Shown here piece after piece: positions 8,226 to 17,603 of a DNA stretch of 64,000 nt. Every line of letters starts with the position of its first letter. Positions within the stretch are counted from its first letter, which is position 1. Source of the stretch: Pirellulales bacterium (lineage in GTDB: Bacteria; Planctomycetota; Planctomycetia; Pirellulales; JADZDJ01); contig JADZDJ010000224.1 of assembly GCA_020851115.1 (NCBI GenBank), positions 1 through 64,000 of the forward strand, in the 5' to 3' direction. A model generated the notes under the pieces. The model was not told the origin of the DNA. It saw nothing but the letters and a program-made list of their open reading frames with translations, and made no database searches. A program made the position numbers and the translations under genes.

Positions 8226-10898
8226 ATGAAAACGATCACCCGTCGGAATTTGCTGAAGGCCGGATTGGCGACTGGAATGGGGGCGATGATTTTCGAGCCG
8301 AGCGATTCGTCGAAAGCTTGGGCGGAGGAAAAAAACGACCATTTTTGTTTAGTGCTTTGCAACCATTGGAGCTATACCGGCATCGGATGGCAATCGGGAA
8401 TCGAATCGAATGTCTTGTCGGTGACCGACGCCATGGAAATCGTCGATCTCGAACCGCATATCAAGACTTGCATCAATCTCGACGCTCGGGCATTCGAATT
8501 GATCGCCGAAAAATTCCCCGAAGTCGCCAACCGCTTGAAGGATTATCTGGCCGCGGGCAAGTTGGAGTTGATCGGCGGCACCTATGGCCAGCCGATGGGA
8601 ACTTCGATTAGCGGTGAAGCGAACATCCGCCAGCTCGTCCTTGGCTGCGAGACGATCCGCAAAGCCCTCGACTATGAAATGGTCACTTTTCTGGAAGAAG
8701 AGGAATTCGCGCATCCCCAAGTTCCACAGCTCGCCGCCGGCGCAGGCTATAAGTACGCCAGCATGGCCCAGATGGATACTTGGGGCAAAACGGGAATTCC
8801 CTACGTGGAACATAATGTCGTCAACTGGAAAGGCGTGGACGGGACCAAGATCCCCTGCATTCCTCGCCACTCGCTAACTCGACCTTACCTGAATGTCCAA
8901 AATCTCACGGAACAACCGGCATTTAAGAAACTGCGCGCGCAAGGAATCCCCTTGATATTCGGCTGGGAGGAATTCGGCTGGGAGGATCCGGAGCACCCGG
9001 CGTCGAAGGCGGGAACGAAACTGGAAAATCCGCTCCCCGACCTGTATCCGGTCGATTGGATTACCCTGCGAAATTTCAGAACGCTCGCCGGTAAATATTC
9101 GGTCGAATTCGTTACTTTGAAAGAATACTTGGATAAGTACGGCAAAGACCCGAAAGAAACGGTCGATCTGCCCATGGAGGCTTTCAACAAGTGGCTTACG
9201 TGGGGATTGGGCGGTGATCAGGTAAGAATTCTCGACCGAAAAATACAAGGGCTTCTCTTGGCCGCGGAACTTTTCGACGCCGCCGCGGTTGCGCTCGGCG
9301 CAAAGTCGCAAGCCGAATCCTTGGAAAAGGCTTGGAAGGATTTATTGGCCTCCCAAAGCCACGACGTCGGCCTGTGCGAATACTCGCGGTGGCAAAGCGA
9401 CCGGATGGCGCCTTTGGAACGGATCGAAGACACCCACAATTTCCCCTGGGGAGCCCTCGGATACAACCTAATGGATTCCGCCCAAAAACAAGGACAAGCG
9501 TCCCTCGATGCGACGCTATCGACGTTGACAAGTCGGATTAATTCTCGGGAGAAGAAACATGGACAACTTGCGGTTACCGTGTTCAATCCGCTCGACAAGG
9601 ATCGGTCCGACCTCGTGATGACGGGGCGAGTTTTTCCCTTGCCGATAAAAACCGAAGCCATCGTCGTTAAGGACCGTACGGGCCGCGTGCTGCCCACGCA
9701 GGTGGTCAAGTGCGAAAAAGATCGGCAAGGAAACCTCGTCATGGCCGAACTGGCTTTTCCGGCTTCCATGGTTCCCTCCGCCGGCTACGACACGTTTTAT
9801 CTGGAATCGACGACCGGTCCGCAACCCGAAGTCAAAACAGATCTCGCTTACGATGAGTCGCAGCTTCTTTTGGAAAACGAATTTCTCCGCGTAAAGCTCG
9901 ATCCGAAGACGGGGGCCGTGGCAAGCCTCATCCATAAGTCGTCGGGACTTGAAATGATCGCTGGAAAGCAAGGAGCTTTTCCGCATTTTACCGGCACGCC
10001 GAATCCGAATCTTTCCCGGCGCCCGCAACCGCCCGCGCGCTACGACAGCGCCGCCTCTCAAGCGCGCTTGGATTGGTATGCAAAAGGACCGTTGTTCGTT
10101 ACGGTGCGTGCCCACCATCGCTGGAAATACTTGAATTTCGAGTCGCGCGTGACGCTTTCGGCGGGACGACCGTATGTGGAAATTATCAGCCGCGTTTTTA
10201 CGCAAGTCCCGCCGCTTTTCGCCGGCACGGGACCGCTCGACCTGAATTCCGCCTATTGGTTGTCGTTTAAACCCGCCTTTGATGTTGCGAAAGTCGTGCG
10301 CGATTATCCGCTGGCCGTCGAGGCGACCGAGAAAAGCGCCTTCCACGCATTAACCTTCGCCGATTTGATCGGGAAGGATGCAGGCTTGCTGGTGCTTCAT
10401 CCGGGCACGCAATGGTTCGCCCGCGACAAGGAAGGAACGGTGGGAAACCTGATTATGCGCGAGTGGGAGTCGTTATTCACCAATGAATACGGCTGGCCGC
10501 TGTATGCCGAATATCGTCATGCCCTGATGCCGCACGGTCGCGAAGAAATGACGAATGCCGAGCGGTTGCGCGCCGCGGCCGGATTTACCCAGCCTTTGTT
10601 ATGCAGGATTGGCGCGCCGCAGGCAGGCGAGCTTCCGCCGTCGAAAAGTTTTCTCCGCGTGGCGCCCGATAGTATCATGCTATCCGCCTTCCGCAAGAAA
10701 ACCTCGTCGGGCATGGAACTTCGCGTGGTGGAAACCGAAGGCCAACCGGCGGATGCCGGCATCGAGATCGGAATGCCGGTCGCGGGGGCCGTCGAAACCA
10801 ATTTGCGGGGCCGCAAAATTGGCGCGGTTTCCCATCGGAAAAACAAGCTGTTAATTCATGTCGATCCATGGAAAATCCGCACTTTCGAAGTAACCTGA
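8226..10898 (+). CDS. Tat-exported GH38-like glycosidase (second copy)
   Basis: The 890-residue paralogue of the gene at 166 has the same domain order. It starts with a Tat signal (TRRNLLK), has the same EEEEF segment in place of the GH38 nucleophile motif, the SQSHDVGLCEY helical-domain motif and the LENEFLRV start of the C-terminal domain. It carries an extra stretch of about 20 residues after the EEFGW motif (about residues 250-290). TAGGAGAA precedes the ATG. A GTG directly before it, at 8223, is possible but less well spaced. The IS at 6854-8170 now separates it from the GH2 gene, so it may depend on a weak promoter or read-through. The high identity of the two copies points to local duplication. 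Confidence 0.85.
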   Translation: MKTITRRNLLKAGLATGMGAMIFEPSDSSKAWAEEKNDHFCLVLCNHWSYTGIGWQSGIESNVLSVTDAMEIVDLEPHIKTCINLDARAFELIAEKFPEVANRLKDYLAAGKLELIGGTYGQPMGTSISGEANIRQLVLGCETIRKALDYEMVTFLEEEEFAHPQVPQLAAGAGYKYASMAQMDTWGKTGIPYVEHNVVNWKGVDGTKIPCIPRHSLTRPYLNVQNLTEQPAFKKLRAQGIPLIFGWEEFGWEDPEHPASKAGTKLENPLPDLYPVDWITLRNFRTLAGKYSVEFVTLKEYLDKYGKDPKETVDLPMEAFNKWLTWGLGGDQVRILDRKIQGLLLAAELFDAAAVALGAKSQAESLEKAWKDLLASQSHDVGLCEYSRWQSDRMAPLERIEDTHNFPWGALGYNLMDSAQKQGQASLDATLSTLTSRINSREKKHGQLAVTVFNPLDKDRSDLVMTGRVFPLPIKTEAIVVKDRTGRVLPTQVVKCEKDRQGNLVMAELAFPASMVPSAGYDTFYLESTTGPQPEVKTDLAYDESQLLLENEFLRVKLDPKTGAVASLIHKSSGLEMIAGKQGAFPHFTGTPNPNLSRRPQPPARYDSAASQARLDWYAKGPLFVTVRAHHRWKYLNFESRVTLSAGRPYVEIISRVFTQVPPLFAGTGPLDLNSAYWLSFKPAFDVAKVVRDYPLAVEATEKSAFHALTFADLIGKDAGLLVLHPGTQWFARDKEGTVGNLIMREWESLFTNEYGWPLYAEYRHALMPHGREEMTNAERLRAAAGFTQPLLCRIGAPQAGELPPSKSFLRVAPDSIMLSAFRKKTSSGMELRVVETEGQPADAGIEIGMPVAGAVETNLRGRKIGAVSHRKNKLLIHVDPWKIRTFEVT

Positions 10899-10924
10899 GG
10901 TACGATCTATTGGAAATATGCCGG

Positions 10925-11035
10925 TTCGTTCAGAAAGTCAAGCGCGGCATCGCGCGCTTGGTTGACGCTTACGAAGATGGCCTCCTGGAACGGCATGACT
11001 TTGATTCGCGCATTCGTCGATCGCGCGATCGCTCG
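10925..11035 (+). pseudogene. Relic of a large serine recombinase
   Basis: In one frame the sequence reads KVKRGIARLVDAYEDGLL followed by a match to ERxxFxxRIRRxRxR. This is the typical linker and coiled-coil region after the zinc ribbon of large serine recombinases. No start, catalytic domain or flanking part of the gene remains. It lies directly behind the second GH38-like gene. The assignment rests on about 35 residues. Confidence 0.5.
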
Positions 11036-11159
11036 GCAATTAACTCCATCAACAACGGGAACGAAAAAATCGAGATCGCGCGATGATCGGGATTCGTGCT
11101 TTCTTTCCTGAGTATCAATCAATTCCCCAACAATTCACCATTCCCAGAAGCCCACTTCC

Positions 11160-11957
11160 ATGTCCTTCCTGCAACTCGAAAACAAAAATATCCTGATCTT
11201 CGGCGTCGCCAACCGGAAGAGCGTGGCCTGGCACGCGAGCCGGGTACTGGCCGAAGCGGGAGCGCAGTGCGTCTATGTGGTGCAAAACGAGGAACTCCGC
11301 GCGAACGTGAAAAAACTCGCCGCCAGCGAGTCGGTCCTCGTCTGCAACGTCGAGCGCGAAGACGAAATCGAGCGGCTCCGCGAAGAACTCGCAAGGCGCG
11401 GCGAGAAGTTCCACGGGCTGCTGCATTCCATCGCAGCGGCCGACTATTCCGCGGGCGTGAAACCGTTCCACGAGACGCCCAAAATGGCCTTTTTGCAGGC
11501 GGTCGATATTTCCTGCTTTTCCCTGATCGCCCTCTGCAACGCCCTGAAAGACCTGCTCGACTCGGACGCTTCGGTCGTTACGGTTTCGATCTCCACCACC
11601 GCGATGGCCAGCGAAAGCTACGGCTACATGGCGCCGATCAAGGCCGCGCTCGATTCGTCGCTCGCGTTCCTCGCCAAATCGTTCAGCCAGTTTTCGCGCG
11701 TCCGCTTCAACGCCGTCGCGCCGGGCCTGCTCAAGACTTCCGCTTCGGCGGGCATTCCCGGCTATGTCGATGCCTACCTCTACGCCGAGCAGATCATTCC
11801 CCGCCGAAAAGCCGTCCAAACCGAAGAAGCCGCCAACGCCGCTGCCTTCCTCCTCAGCCCCCGTTCCAGCGGCATCAACGCCCAACGACTCGTCGTCGAT
11901 GCCGGCATGGCCATCAATTATTTCGACCGCAAAGTGGTGGAAAAGTTTTTGGAGTAA
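11160..11957 (+). CDS. fabI: Enoyl-ACP reductase (NADH), FabI
   Basis: The 265-residue cytoplasmic enzyme reduces enoyl-ACP in the last step of each fatty-acid elongation cycle. It is a short-chain dehydrogenase-type Rossmann protein. The divergent nucleotide-binding stretch [14 protein letters not shown] (residues 11-24) and the Y-x6-K catalytic pair (YGYMAPIK, near 155-162) are FabI hallmarks and distinguish it from FabG. The length is normal. It stands alone between the saccharide cluster and a lipoprotein gene, so it is probably monocistronic. Confidence 0.93.
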   Translation: MSFLQLENKNILIFGVANRKSVAWHASRVLAEAGAQCVYVVQNEELRANVKKLAASESVLVCNVEREDEIERLREELARRGEKFHGLLHSIAAADYSAGVKPFHETPKMAFLQAVDISCFSLIALCNALKDLLDSDASVVTVSISTTAMASESYGYMAPIKAALDSSLAFLAKSFSQFSRVRFNAVAPGLLKTSASAGIPGYVDAYLYAEQIIPRRKAVQTEEAANAAAFLLSPRSSGINAQRLVVDAGMAINYFDRKVVEKFLE

Positions 11958-12194
11958 AAGCCTCCCATCGCCGGGCGCCGACCGATATTTGGTCGAGAGA
12001 AAGGCCGGAGGTGAAGACCGGAGATTATTCTCATTCCCACGCAGCGGCGCGGGAACGAATAAAAACGGCGACGCTCCCCCGGTCGCGGAAAATTCCTGTC
12101 CTCAAACCTCTGGACGCCGGGCTTGGTGCTCTTTATGCTCTAGGGATTGGCCGCTCGACGTCATTTTCACTCTCCTATTTCGAGGTATAGAGCC

Positions 12195-14591
12195 ATGCAA
12201 CGAGGACAATTCTTGGGTGTTTGGTCTTTGATTTTATGGTCGTCGATCCTCGTCGGCTGCTCGTCGTCGAACGATCCGCCCTCCGCCGCTTCGACGCCGG
12301 CGGCAAAGCCGAACGATCCGCCGCCTCCGCCACCGGCCCCTGTTGGAATCTCGAATTCAAGCGCGAACAGTAATAGTTCGCCACAAGCAACGGGGACGAA
12401 TTTGCCCTCGGTTCCGGAAGAAATCGTAACTACTTTTTTGCTCGCATCGATGAGAGGCGATAAGGAAGTGGCGGGAAAAATGCTAGTTCCCCATCCCGAT
12501 TCGGATTTGCTTTGGGAAGATCTCCGCCTCAAGGGCAAACTCTCCGAGGAAGAATATCGAGCAACCGAAAAGAAAATTCGGGACGACGCCCAAAAACTTC
12601 TACGATTGAAACCGGGCGATCGGATCGGCACCACACGCACCGTCGCTGGTTCCGAAGTCGATGACGATCACATCCTTATGTATGTTCCCAACATGGTGTC
12701 CCCCATCTCTCTTACTCGGGTGAATGGGGAATGGAAGATCGATTTAGGAAACCTGATCGAATTTGAAAAGGTGAAACAAGCTGAATTGAAATCAGGCCAG
12801 CCCGAAGAAATCGCGGTTCAATCTTTTCTCTACACAATGCACGGCTATAAAGAAAAATTCGAAGGTTTATATGTGCTGTATCCCGATCTGGAAAAATACT
12901 GGGAGAAGACTTCCGCCGTCAGAAATCAACGTGGCTACATCGATATAAACAGCATTGCACATTTACAACTTGAAAAACAAACCTGGGATGAAGTGCGTTC
13001 CCATCAACTACGCAGATTAAATCCTGGCGATTCTATAGAGATTGCAAACGGCGGTTCCTATGCATTAAAAGCAGAGGACATTACCGAAGACTGCGTGTTC
13101 TTGTCCATTTCCAACAATAAACAGCTTTGCCTCGTTCGGTTAAACGGCAACTGGAAAATCTACGGCGGCCCGATGATTATCGGATTGGGAATGGATGCCT
13201 CTAAAATTGCGGAGGCTCTAACGACAAAGCTCGATGAACCGGAAGAAGCTGCTCTGGATTTTTTTCTCGCCATTGCTCTGGGAAATAAAGAGAAATTCGA
13301 AAGCTTGCTTCTGCCTGAACCGACATTAAATTCGATTGCGATATGGGAGGCGATAAAAAAAGCGCAAGCATCTTTCGGTACGATTCCCCTAAACGATAGT
13401 TCCCGCGCGGAAATCGAATTGCGCGTAAAAATCTTCCATCGCATGAAACGGCTTAAAGCGGGCGATACTTTCATGATCGGGCAAGGAAAATCCTATACCA
13501 TCAAACCGGAGGATATCGGCGAAGATCGGGCCGTGATTTCCTTCCCTCCCTTGGAACAACCGCTCTTGCTCGTGCGAATCGATGGCCATTGGAAGGCTGC
13601 TTCCGTGAACGCTCTCGCCGGCGCAAAAGAGACGGGCCTTGCGAAGAATGCGGCATCGATCAAATTCGACGAGCCGGAAGCAGCTTTGTTGGAGTTCATC
13701 GAGGCGTTGCTTGGAGCAGACCAAAACGGCATCCAAAGATTGGCGACCCCTAATTCCGACTTGAATCTCCTCTGGAAGCGGTCTTATTTCAGCAAGGAAG
13801 GCATCGGCAAATTCCTTGGCAAGATAAAATCCACTTCGATTAAGCGTCTCAAACCGGGCGATTCCTTCCCCAGCGGAAAAGGTAAGCTGCATACCTTGAA
13901 GAACGATGATATTCGCGCAGACCGGCTCCTGATTGACGTGCCACTGTTCAAAGTGCCTTTCATCCTGGTGAAGCGCGAGGGAGCGTGGAGAATCGACGCC
14001 AAGCCATTGATCGCCATCGGTAAAAATACGCTCCAACTCGATAATCCAAATTCGATTCTCGCGGGAAAAACCATCTCCGAATTGCCGGAATGGAAATCCA
14101 ATCCAGCCGATCCGAACGCACTGCTCGAAGAAACCGAACTCTCCGGCTATTCGATCCGTTTTCCCGCGGAATTGCCGAAAAAAGAGGATTTCTCTAAGGA
14201 AAATGGCATCATGGTCAAACTATACGGAGATCCCCGCAACGATTCCATGATATCGAAATTTATTTTCACGATCGAAGAATCTATACCTTGGCTAACGAGA
14301 ATGACTTTGGAAAAAAGAATTGAAGAACTCGATGATATCGCAAAAGCGGAGTTCAATTTATCGAAAGCCACGGTTGAAGCAGGGCGAATAGGCAATTTGC
14401 CTGCGAAAAAAATCACTTTTCATGCAATCAAGGATCGACTGGGACGTAAATTGTACACGGACGGCTTTTTCTATTGGATTGAAGACGGTGAAAACGATCT
14501 TACGGTGTTTTTTCTCGAGGTAGGTTTGAAATCTTCAGAATTGATGAAGAAAGCGGAAGCTTCCGTTTTGTCCTTGCATAGAATTAAATAG
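12195..14591 (+). CDS. Lipoprotein with four repeated domains, function unknown
   Basis: The 798-residue protein starts at the ATG at 12195 (GAGGT upstream). A short signal peptide ends in a lipobox (LVGC), followed by a Ser/Pro/Asn-rich linker. About four copies of a domain of roughly 140 residues follow. Each has a helical start (E-E-x-x-x-x-F-L, G-x-K-E), a segment RLKPGD or RLKAGD, then a beta-rich end (LVRxxGxWK). The C-terminal 150 residues do not repeat. The fold resembles small stress-type or DUF4878-like lipoprotein domains, but I do not recognise the family. It is likely anchored to the outer membrane. A possible terminator lies 50 bp downstream. Confidence 0.85.
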   Translation: MQRGQFLGVWSLILWSSILVGCSSSNDPPSAASTPAAKPNDPPPPPPAPVGISNSSANSNSSPQATGTNLPSVPEEIVTTFLLASMRGDKEVAGKMLVPHPDSDLLWEDLRLKGKLSEEEYRATEKKIRDDAQKLLRLKPGDRIGTTRTVAGSEVDDDHILMYVPNMVSPISLTRVNGEWKIDLGNLIEFEKVKQAELKSGQPEEIAVQSFLYTMHGYKEKFEGLYVLYPDLEKYWEKTSAVRNQRGYIDINSIAHLQLEKQTWDEVRSHQLRRLNPGDSIEIANGGSYALKAEDITEDCVFLSISNNKQLCLVRLNGNWKIYGGPMIIGLGMDASKIAEALTTKLDEPEEAALDFFLAIALGNKEKFESLLLPEPTLNSIAIWEAIKKAQASFGTIPLNDSSRAEIELRVKIFHRMKRLKAGDTFMIGQGKSYTIKPEDIGEDRAVISFPPLEQPLLLVRIDGHWKAASVNALAGAKETGLAKNAASIKFDEPEAALLEFIEALLGADQNGIQRLATPNSDLNLLWKRSYFSKEGIGKFLGKIKSTSIKRLKPGDSFPSGKGKLHTLKNDDIRADRLLIDVPLFKVPFILVKREGAWRIDAKPLIAIGKNTLQLDNPNSILAGKTISELPEWKSNPADPNALLEETELSGYSIRFPAELPKKEDFSKENGIMVKLYGDPRNDSMISKFIFTIEESIPWLTRMTLEKRIEELDDIAKAEFNLSKATVEAGRIGNLPAKKITFHAIKDRLGRKLYTDGFFYWIEDGENDLTVFFLEVGLKSSELMKKAEASVLSLHRIK

Positions 14592-14643
14592 GATGAAATA
14601 GCTTTCGGCAGGTGATTTATCAAACAGAATTATTCTGCTTCCC

Positions 14644-14678
14644 GCTGCTCTTCATTTCTCTCCCCCAGCAGCTTTTTT
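14644..14678 (+). terminator. Possible intrinsic terminator
   Basis: GCTGCT (14644-14649) pairs with AGCAGC (14667-14672), followed by six T (14673-14678). The stem is short and the loop is 17 nt, so strength is doubtful. The position, just behind the lipoprotein gene, fits. Confidence 0.45.
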
Positions 14679-14915
14679 AGTGTTTTTCGTGTGTTTCGTG
14701 GTCCCCTTGCCGTGCCCCGCAATGCTTGCTCGTGTCTGGCGTATTCCGCAAATAATTTTCTAATCGTCTGCATCCATGCGCCTTGCGCTAGGCGGCCCTT
14801 CCGCGGCGGAATCGAGGAATGGCCTGCTTTATGCCCCCGGCGCGTCGCCCGCGGAGCAATAAGAGGCTAGCAAAGCCCCCGGTATTACAGGAGGAATGAA
14901 CCGGAAACCTTCCAA

Positions 14916-14990
14916 TTATTTCTTCTTCCTGCCAAACACAGACGCAATCGCTTCCCGCTGCTGATCGGGAAAGAGGTGTTGATACCCATA
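14916..14990 (-). pseudogene. C-terminal relic of a tyrosine integrase
   Basis: On the - strand the frame reads YQHLFPDQQREAIASVFG and then a Lys-rich end and stop (14916-14918). It aligns with the C-terminus of the intact integrase at 35299-36552 (YTHLFPSAKKAAIEAVFG). Tyr is the recombinase nucleophile. Only about 25 codons remain. It lies 260 bp from tRNA-Lys, so an element probably once integrated near that tRNA. The rest of 14592-15246 holds nothing else I can support. Confidence 0.65.
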
Positions 14991-15246
14991 ACTTCCTATG
15001 AAATTATGCCAGATTTCTGCAATCCTTTGGTTTTACGTCGTAAATCACGAATAATTTTGACGTTAATATCGTTTTTCTCTCCGGCAATAATCCGTTTTCG
15101 AGACAAAGTGATAGTCTAACCGGAATGGTTCCTGGAATTGAATTCTTCCTCAAACTAGCATATATATGTAAAATGTGGAAAGATAGGTGCTTTGCGTTAC
15201 AGAACGAAAAAAGCCGCAACTCCTTGTGGAGTAACGGCTTAATGAG

Positions 15247-15320
15247 TGCCCCCTGTAGGACTCGAACCTACAACCCTCTGATTAAGAGTCAGATGCTCTG
15301 ACCAATTGAGCTAAGGAGGC
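15247..15320 (-). tRNA. tRNA-Lys(CUU)
   Basis: The 74-nt gene is on the - strand. The acceptor arms are GCCTCCT and AGGGGGC, with A as discriminator. The D-arm (AGCTCAATTGGTCAGAGC), the anticodon loop CTCTTAA (anticodon CTT) and the T-arm GGTTCGAGTCC are all intact. CCA is not encoded. Confidence 0.96.
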
Positions 15321-15655
15321 TGTTCACCGGACTGTTTACCGGAAACTCCATATTGTATTCCATGCGGTCTTTCTTGCAAGTAGCGACAACGGTAATTCTT
15401 ATTTGTTACTCAAACTGTAAACGCTATCACGGGCGAAAAGTTACTTGCACAACTCCAAGGTGGCGTTAGAATCGGAAAGTAAACTGCCAGAGTGATCTAT
15501 TCCGCCACCCCACCATCGAGAAACGCGCTGCGCAAGCGTGCGCGAACTCCCTCCGACCGGTTAGTGATTCATGTCGCCGCTCGGTATCAAGCGACCGATA
15601 TGTGAGGTGGAGCCCATCGTCAAGACCACTTAATCCTCCGTGCCAATAATCGGTG

Positions 15656-15918
15656 AGGCACCAAACTCCTGGGGCCGGCGGAATGGACGTACTTCTACCT
15701 CTACGTGATCCTCGACATCTTCAGCCGTTACGTGGTAGGCTGGATGCTGACCCATCGCGAGAGCGAACATCTCGCCGAACGGCTGATCCGCGAGACCGTG
15801 ATGAAACAGGGCATCGTCCGCGAGCAGCTTACCATCCACAGTGATCGGGGACCGTCGATGCGTTCGCAGACCGTGGCTCAACTGCTGGCCACCCTGGGCA
15901 TCACCAAGTCCCACAACA
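15656..15918 (+). pseudogene. IS3-family transposase (OrfB) fragment
   Basis: The frame encodes part of an rve integrase core. It includes WTYFYLYVILDIFSRYVVGW with the first catalytic Asp, and TIHSDRGPSM with the second (normally HSDRGSQY). The N-terminus and the last third with the catalytic Glu are missing. The frame continues without a stop into the esterase fragment at 15919. Confidence 0.8.
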
Positions 15919-16250
15919 TCGATCCCAAGCAAGTTTATGCCACGGGAATGTCCAACGGCGGGATGATGTGCTATCGTCTTGCCGCCGAACTTTCGGATCG
16001 CATCGCCGCTGTTGCCCCGGTCGCCGGCACGATGGCGATTGAAAAGCCAATCCCCAGCGGCCCGTTCCGCTGATTCACTTTCACGGCGCGGAAGATAAAT
16101 TGGTGCCTTTCAAGGGATTGGGAGGAAAGACGGCTTAATTCATGAACCTCGAATCGGTCGATGAAAGCATTTAAACCTGGGTAAAGGAAAATGAGTGCCC
16201 CAGCGAACCGAGCGAGGAAAAACTGCCGAATACCGTCGAGGATGGCACTT
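15919..16250 (+). pseudogene. Fragment of a PHB-depolymerase/feruloyl-esterase-like hydrolase
   Basis: After the transposase fragment the same frame reads VYATGMSNGGMMCYRLAAE, with the G-M-S-N-G nucleophile elbow of the LpqC/PhaC-depolymerase esterases. A frame change leads to LIHFHGAEDKLVPF (the acid region). A further change with an in-frame TAA leads to TWVKENECPSEPSEEKLPN. With at least two frame changes and a stop it cannot make an enzyme. Confidence 0.7.
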
Positions 16251-16296
16251 CGATCACAAAAAAACCTATGGTTGCCGCAATCGCCGCCCACAATAG

Positions 16297-16590
16297 AACG
16301 ATGAACTTCTCGAAATTCCAACTGATCTTCCCCGCTCCCACAGGCTTGGTGTCGAGTGCCGTCAGATATTTATACAGATCGCAGGCACCATCGCCGTTGA
16401 CCTCGATCTTGGCAAACAGGTCGAAGGCAACGCCGTATTTGACCCGGCAAAATTCCTTGATTTCTCCTGCGGTGCCCGGCTCCTGGGAGAGAAATCGATT
16501 GCAGGGGAATCCCAGGATCGCCAGCCCATCCCTTCGCATATTTTTCGTGCAATGCCTGCAATTGCTCGTACTGTGGTGTAAAGGGTTGCG
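16297..16590 (-). pseudogene. Glutathione peroxidase remnant
   Basis: On the - strand, FTPQYEQLQALHEKYA is followed after a frameshift by ILGFPCNRFLSQEPG, then the GPx helix region and WNFEKFIV near the end. These are the conserved blocks of glutathione peroxidases. The catalytic Cys/Sec block before FTPQY is gone (LPAQP stands there). The frame is broken near 16530. Confidence 0.75.
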
Positions 16591-16833
16591 CGGGGAGGGT
16601 TGATGACATCGCCACGGCATTTTTGAGGCATCAAATGGACAATGGATTAGGGGAGAGCAGGTAGCGAAGGACGAGGACGGAGTAACATTTGGTGTAGCAA
16701 TTCCAGCCCCCTCGAAAGTTGTGGGCGACCATGAATAATCACCACTATCGAGGCAAAAACCCGGCGATTCTGGGATTATCCGTTCACCGGCACCTTGCGT
16801 CTTTGTTGGCTTCGCCTTTTGAAAGAAGCTCAC

Positions 16834-16872
16834 GGCAATGCCTCGGAAGTCCCGACTCTGAAAGGCATTGCC
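16834..16872. repeat. 10-bp inverted repeat
   Basis: GGCAATGCCT (16834-16843) is perfectly inverted as AGGCATTGCC (16863-16872) with a 19-bp spacer. It lies in gene-free DNA (16591-16951) in which I see nothing else. Confidence 0.5.
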
Positions 16873-16951
16873 TCAGGATTTCCTTGCCATTGCAGTACAA
16901 TTCCCCTGCAATTCTGTTACACCATTGTTACACGGATGGCATTGCATCAAT

Positions 16952-16986
16952 AAAAAAGGACTCACGCCAATATGACGTAAGTCCTT
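16952..16986 (-). terminator. Terminator of the interrupted tRNA-Leu gene
   Basis: On the - strand AAGGACTTACG pairs with CGTGAGTCCTT, followed by TTTT. It directly follows the 3' end of the tRNA-Leu fragment, which suggests that this side is the original chromosomal context of that tRNA. Confidence 0.65.
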
Positions 16987-16999
16987 ATGCTGTAAGGAG

Positions 17000-17051
17000 T
17001 GCGGGAAACAGGACTTGAACCTGCACTGGTTTAACCCAACTAGGCCCTCAA
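17000..17051 (-). pseudogene. 3' half of tRNA-Leu(GAG), probable attachment scar
   Basis: The sequence starts exactly in a GAG anticodon loop (TTGAGGG). It continues through the 3' anticodon stem (CCTAG), the long class-II variable arm, the T-arm GGTTCAAGTCC and the acceptor strand TTCCCGCA. The 5' half is absent next to it. A tRNA cut in the anticodon loop is a classic product of tyrosine-integrase insertion. The metal island starts on the cut side. Confidence 0.75.
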
Positions 17052-17603
17052 GATAATGATGACCACGGCATGCATGTAGCACTTGAATGGCATCCGCATG
17101 TAAAACTTTGCGTGGCATGATGTTACGAAATACTCGCGTGGGATCTGCAATGAGCTTAGATGGAGCTTGAATGTCCCATTCTGCCACCGATTTGCCACCA
17201 GATTCAGATGTCGGCCAGCCAGCAGTGAGAGCAAAATGATTCTTGGCAGCCAACCGGAACAAGTTCCTCAAACTCTTTGAACGCCGAGTGCAACGATAGG
17301 CAAAACACTGGCTGAACTGGGCAGATTGCAATGGCCAATAATCTCTAGCCTGCCATGCGGGTAGGCGTTCTCCAAGGCAAGCAAGTCCAAGTCGGACAAT
17401 ACAGTTGATCTTAGTCAAACTGGAGAAATGGGCTAACTTTAGTGGTTAGGAAAGGCGTTACAACACTCAAAGCCCTTCAATTCCTTATAAGCCAATTTGC
17501 CGATACAACTGATAAAGCCCAACTTTCGGCGTATCGCCATCTGCGCACGCCGGAAAGTCCAGTCGGGGAGTATTGTAAATTCCAAAGAAAGGAGAGTTTC
17601 AAA
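17052..17603. other. Gene-free left end of the metal island
   Basis: I find no credible gene here. At 17151-17195 the sequence TTGAATGTCCC followed by two spaced TGCCACC copies closely resembles the leader just upstream of the integrase gene at 35299. This suggests a lost integrase of the same type. AAAGGAGAG at 17588-17596 serves the next gene. Confidence 0.5.

Noticed and set aside
15004-15219. 71-codon - strand frame next to tRNA-Lys
   Set aside because: No ribosome site, no recognisable domain, low protein-likeness in a decayed region.
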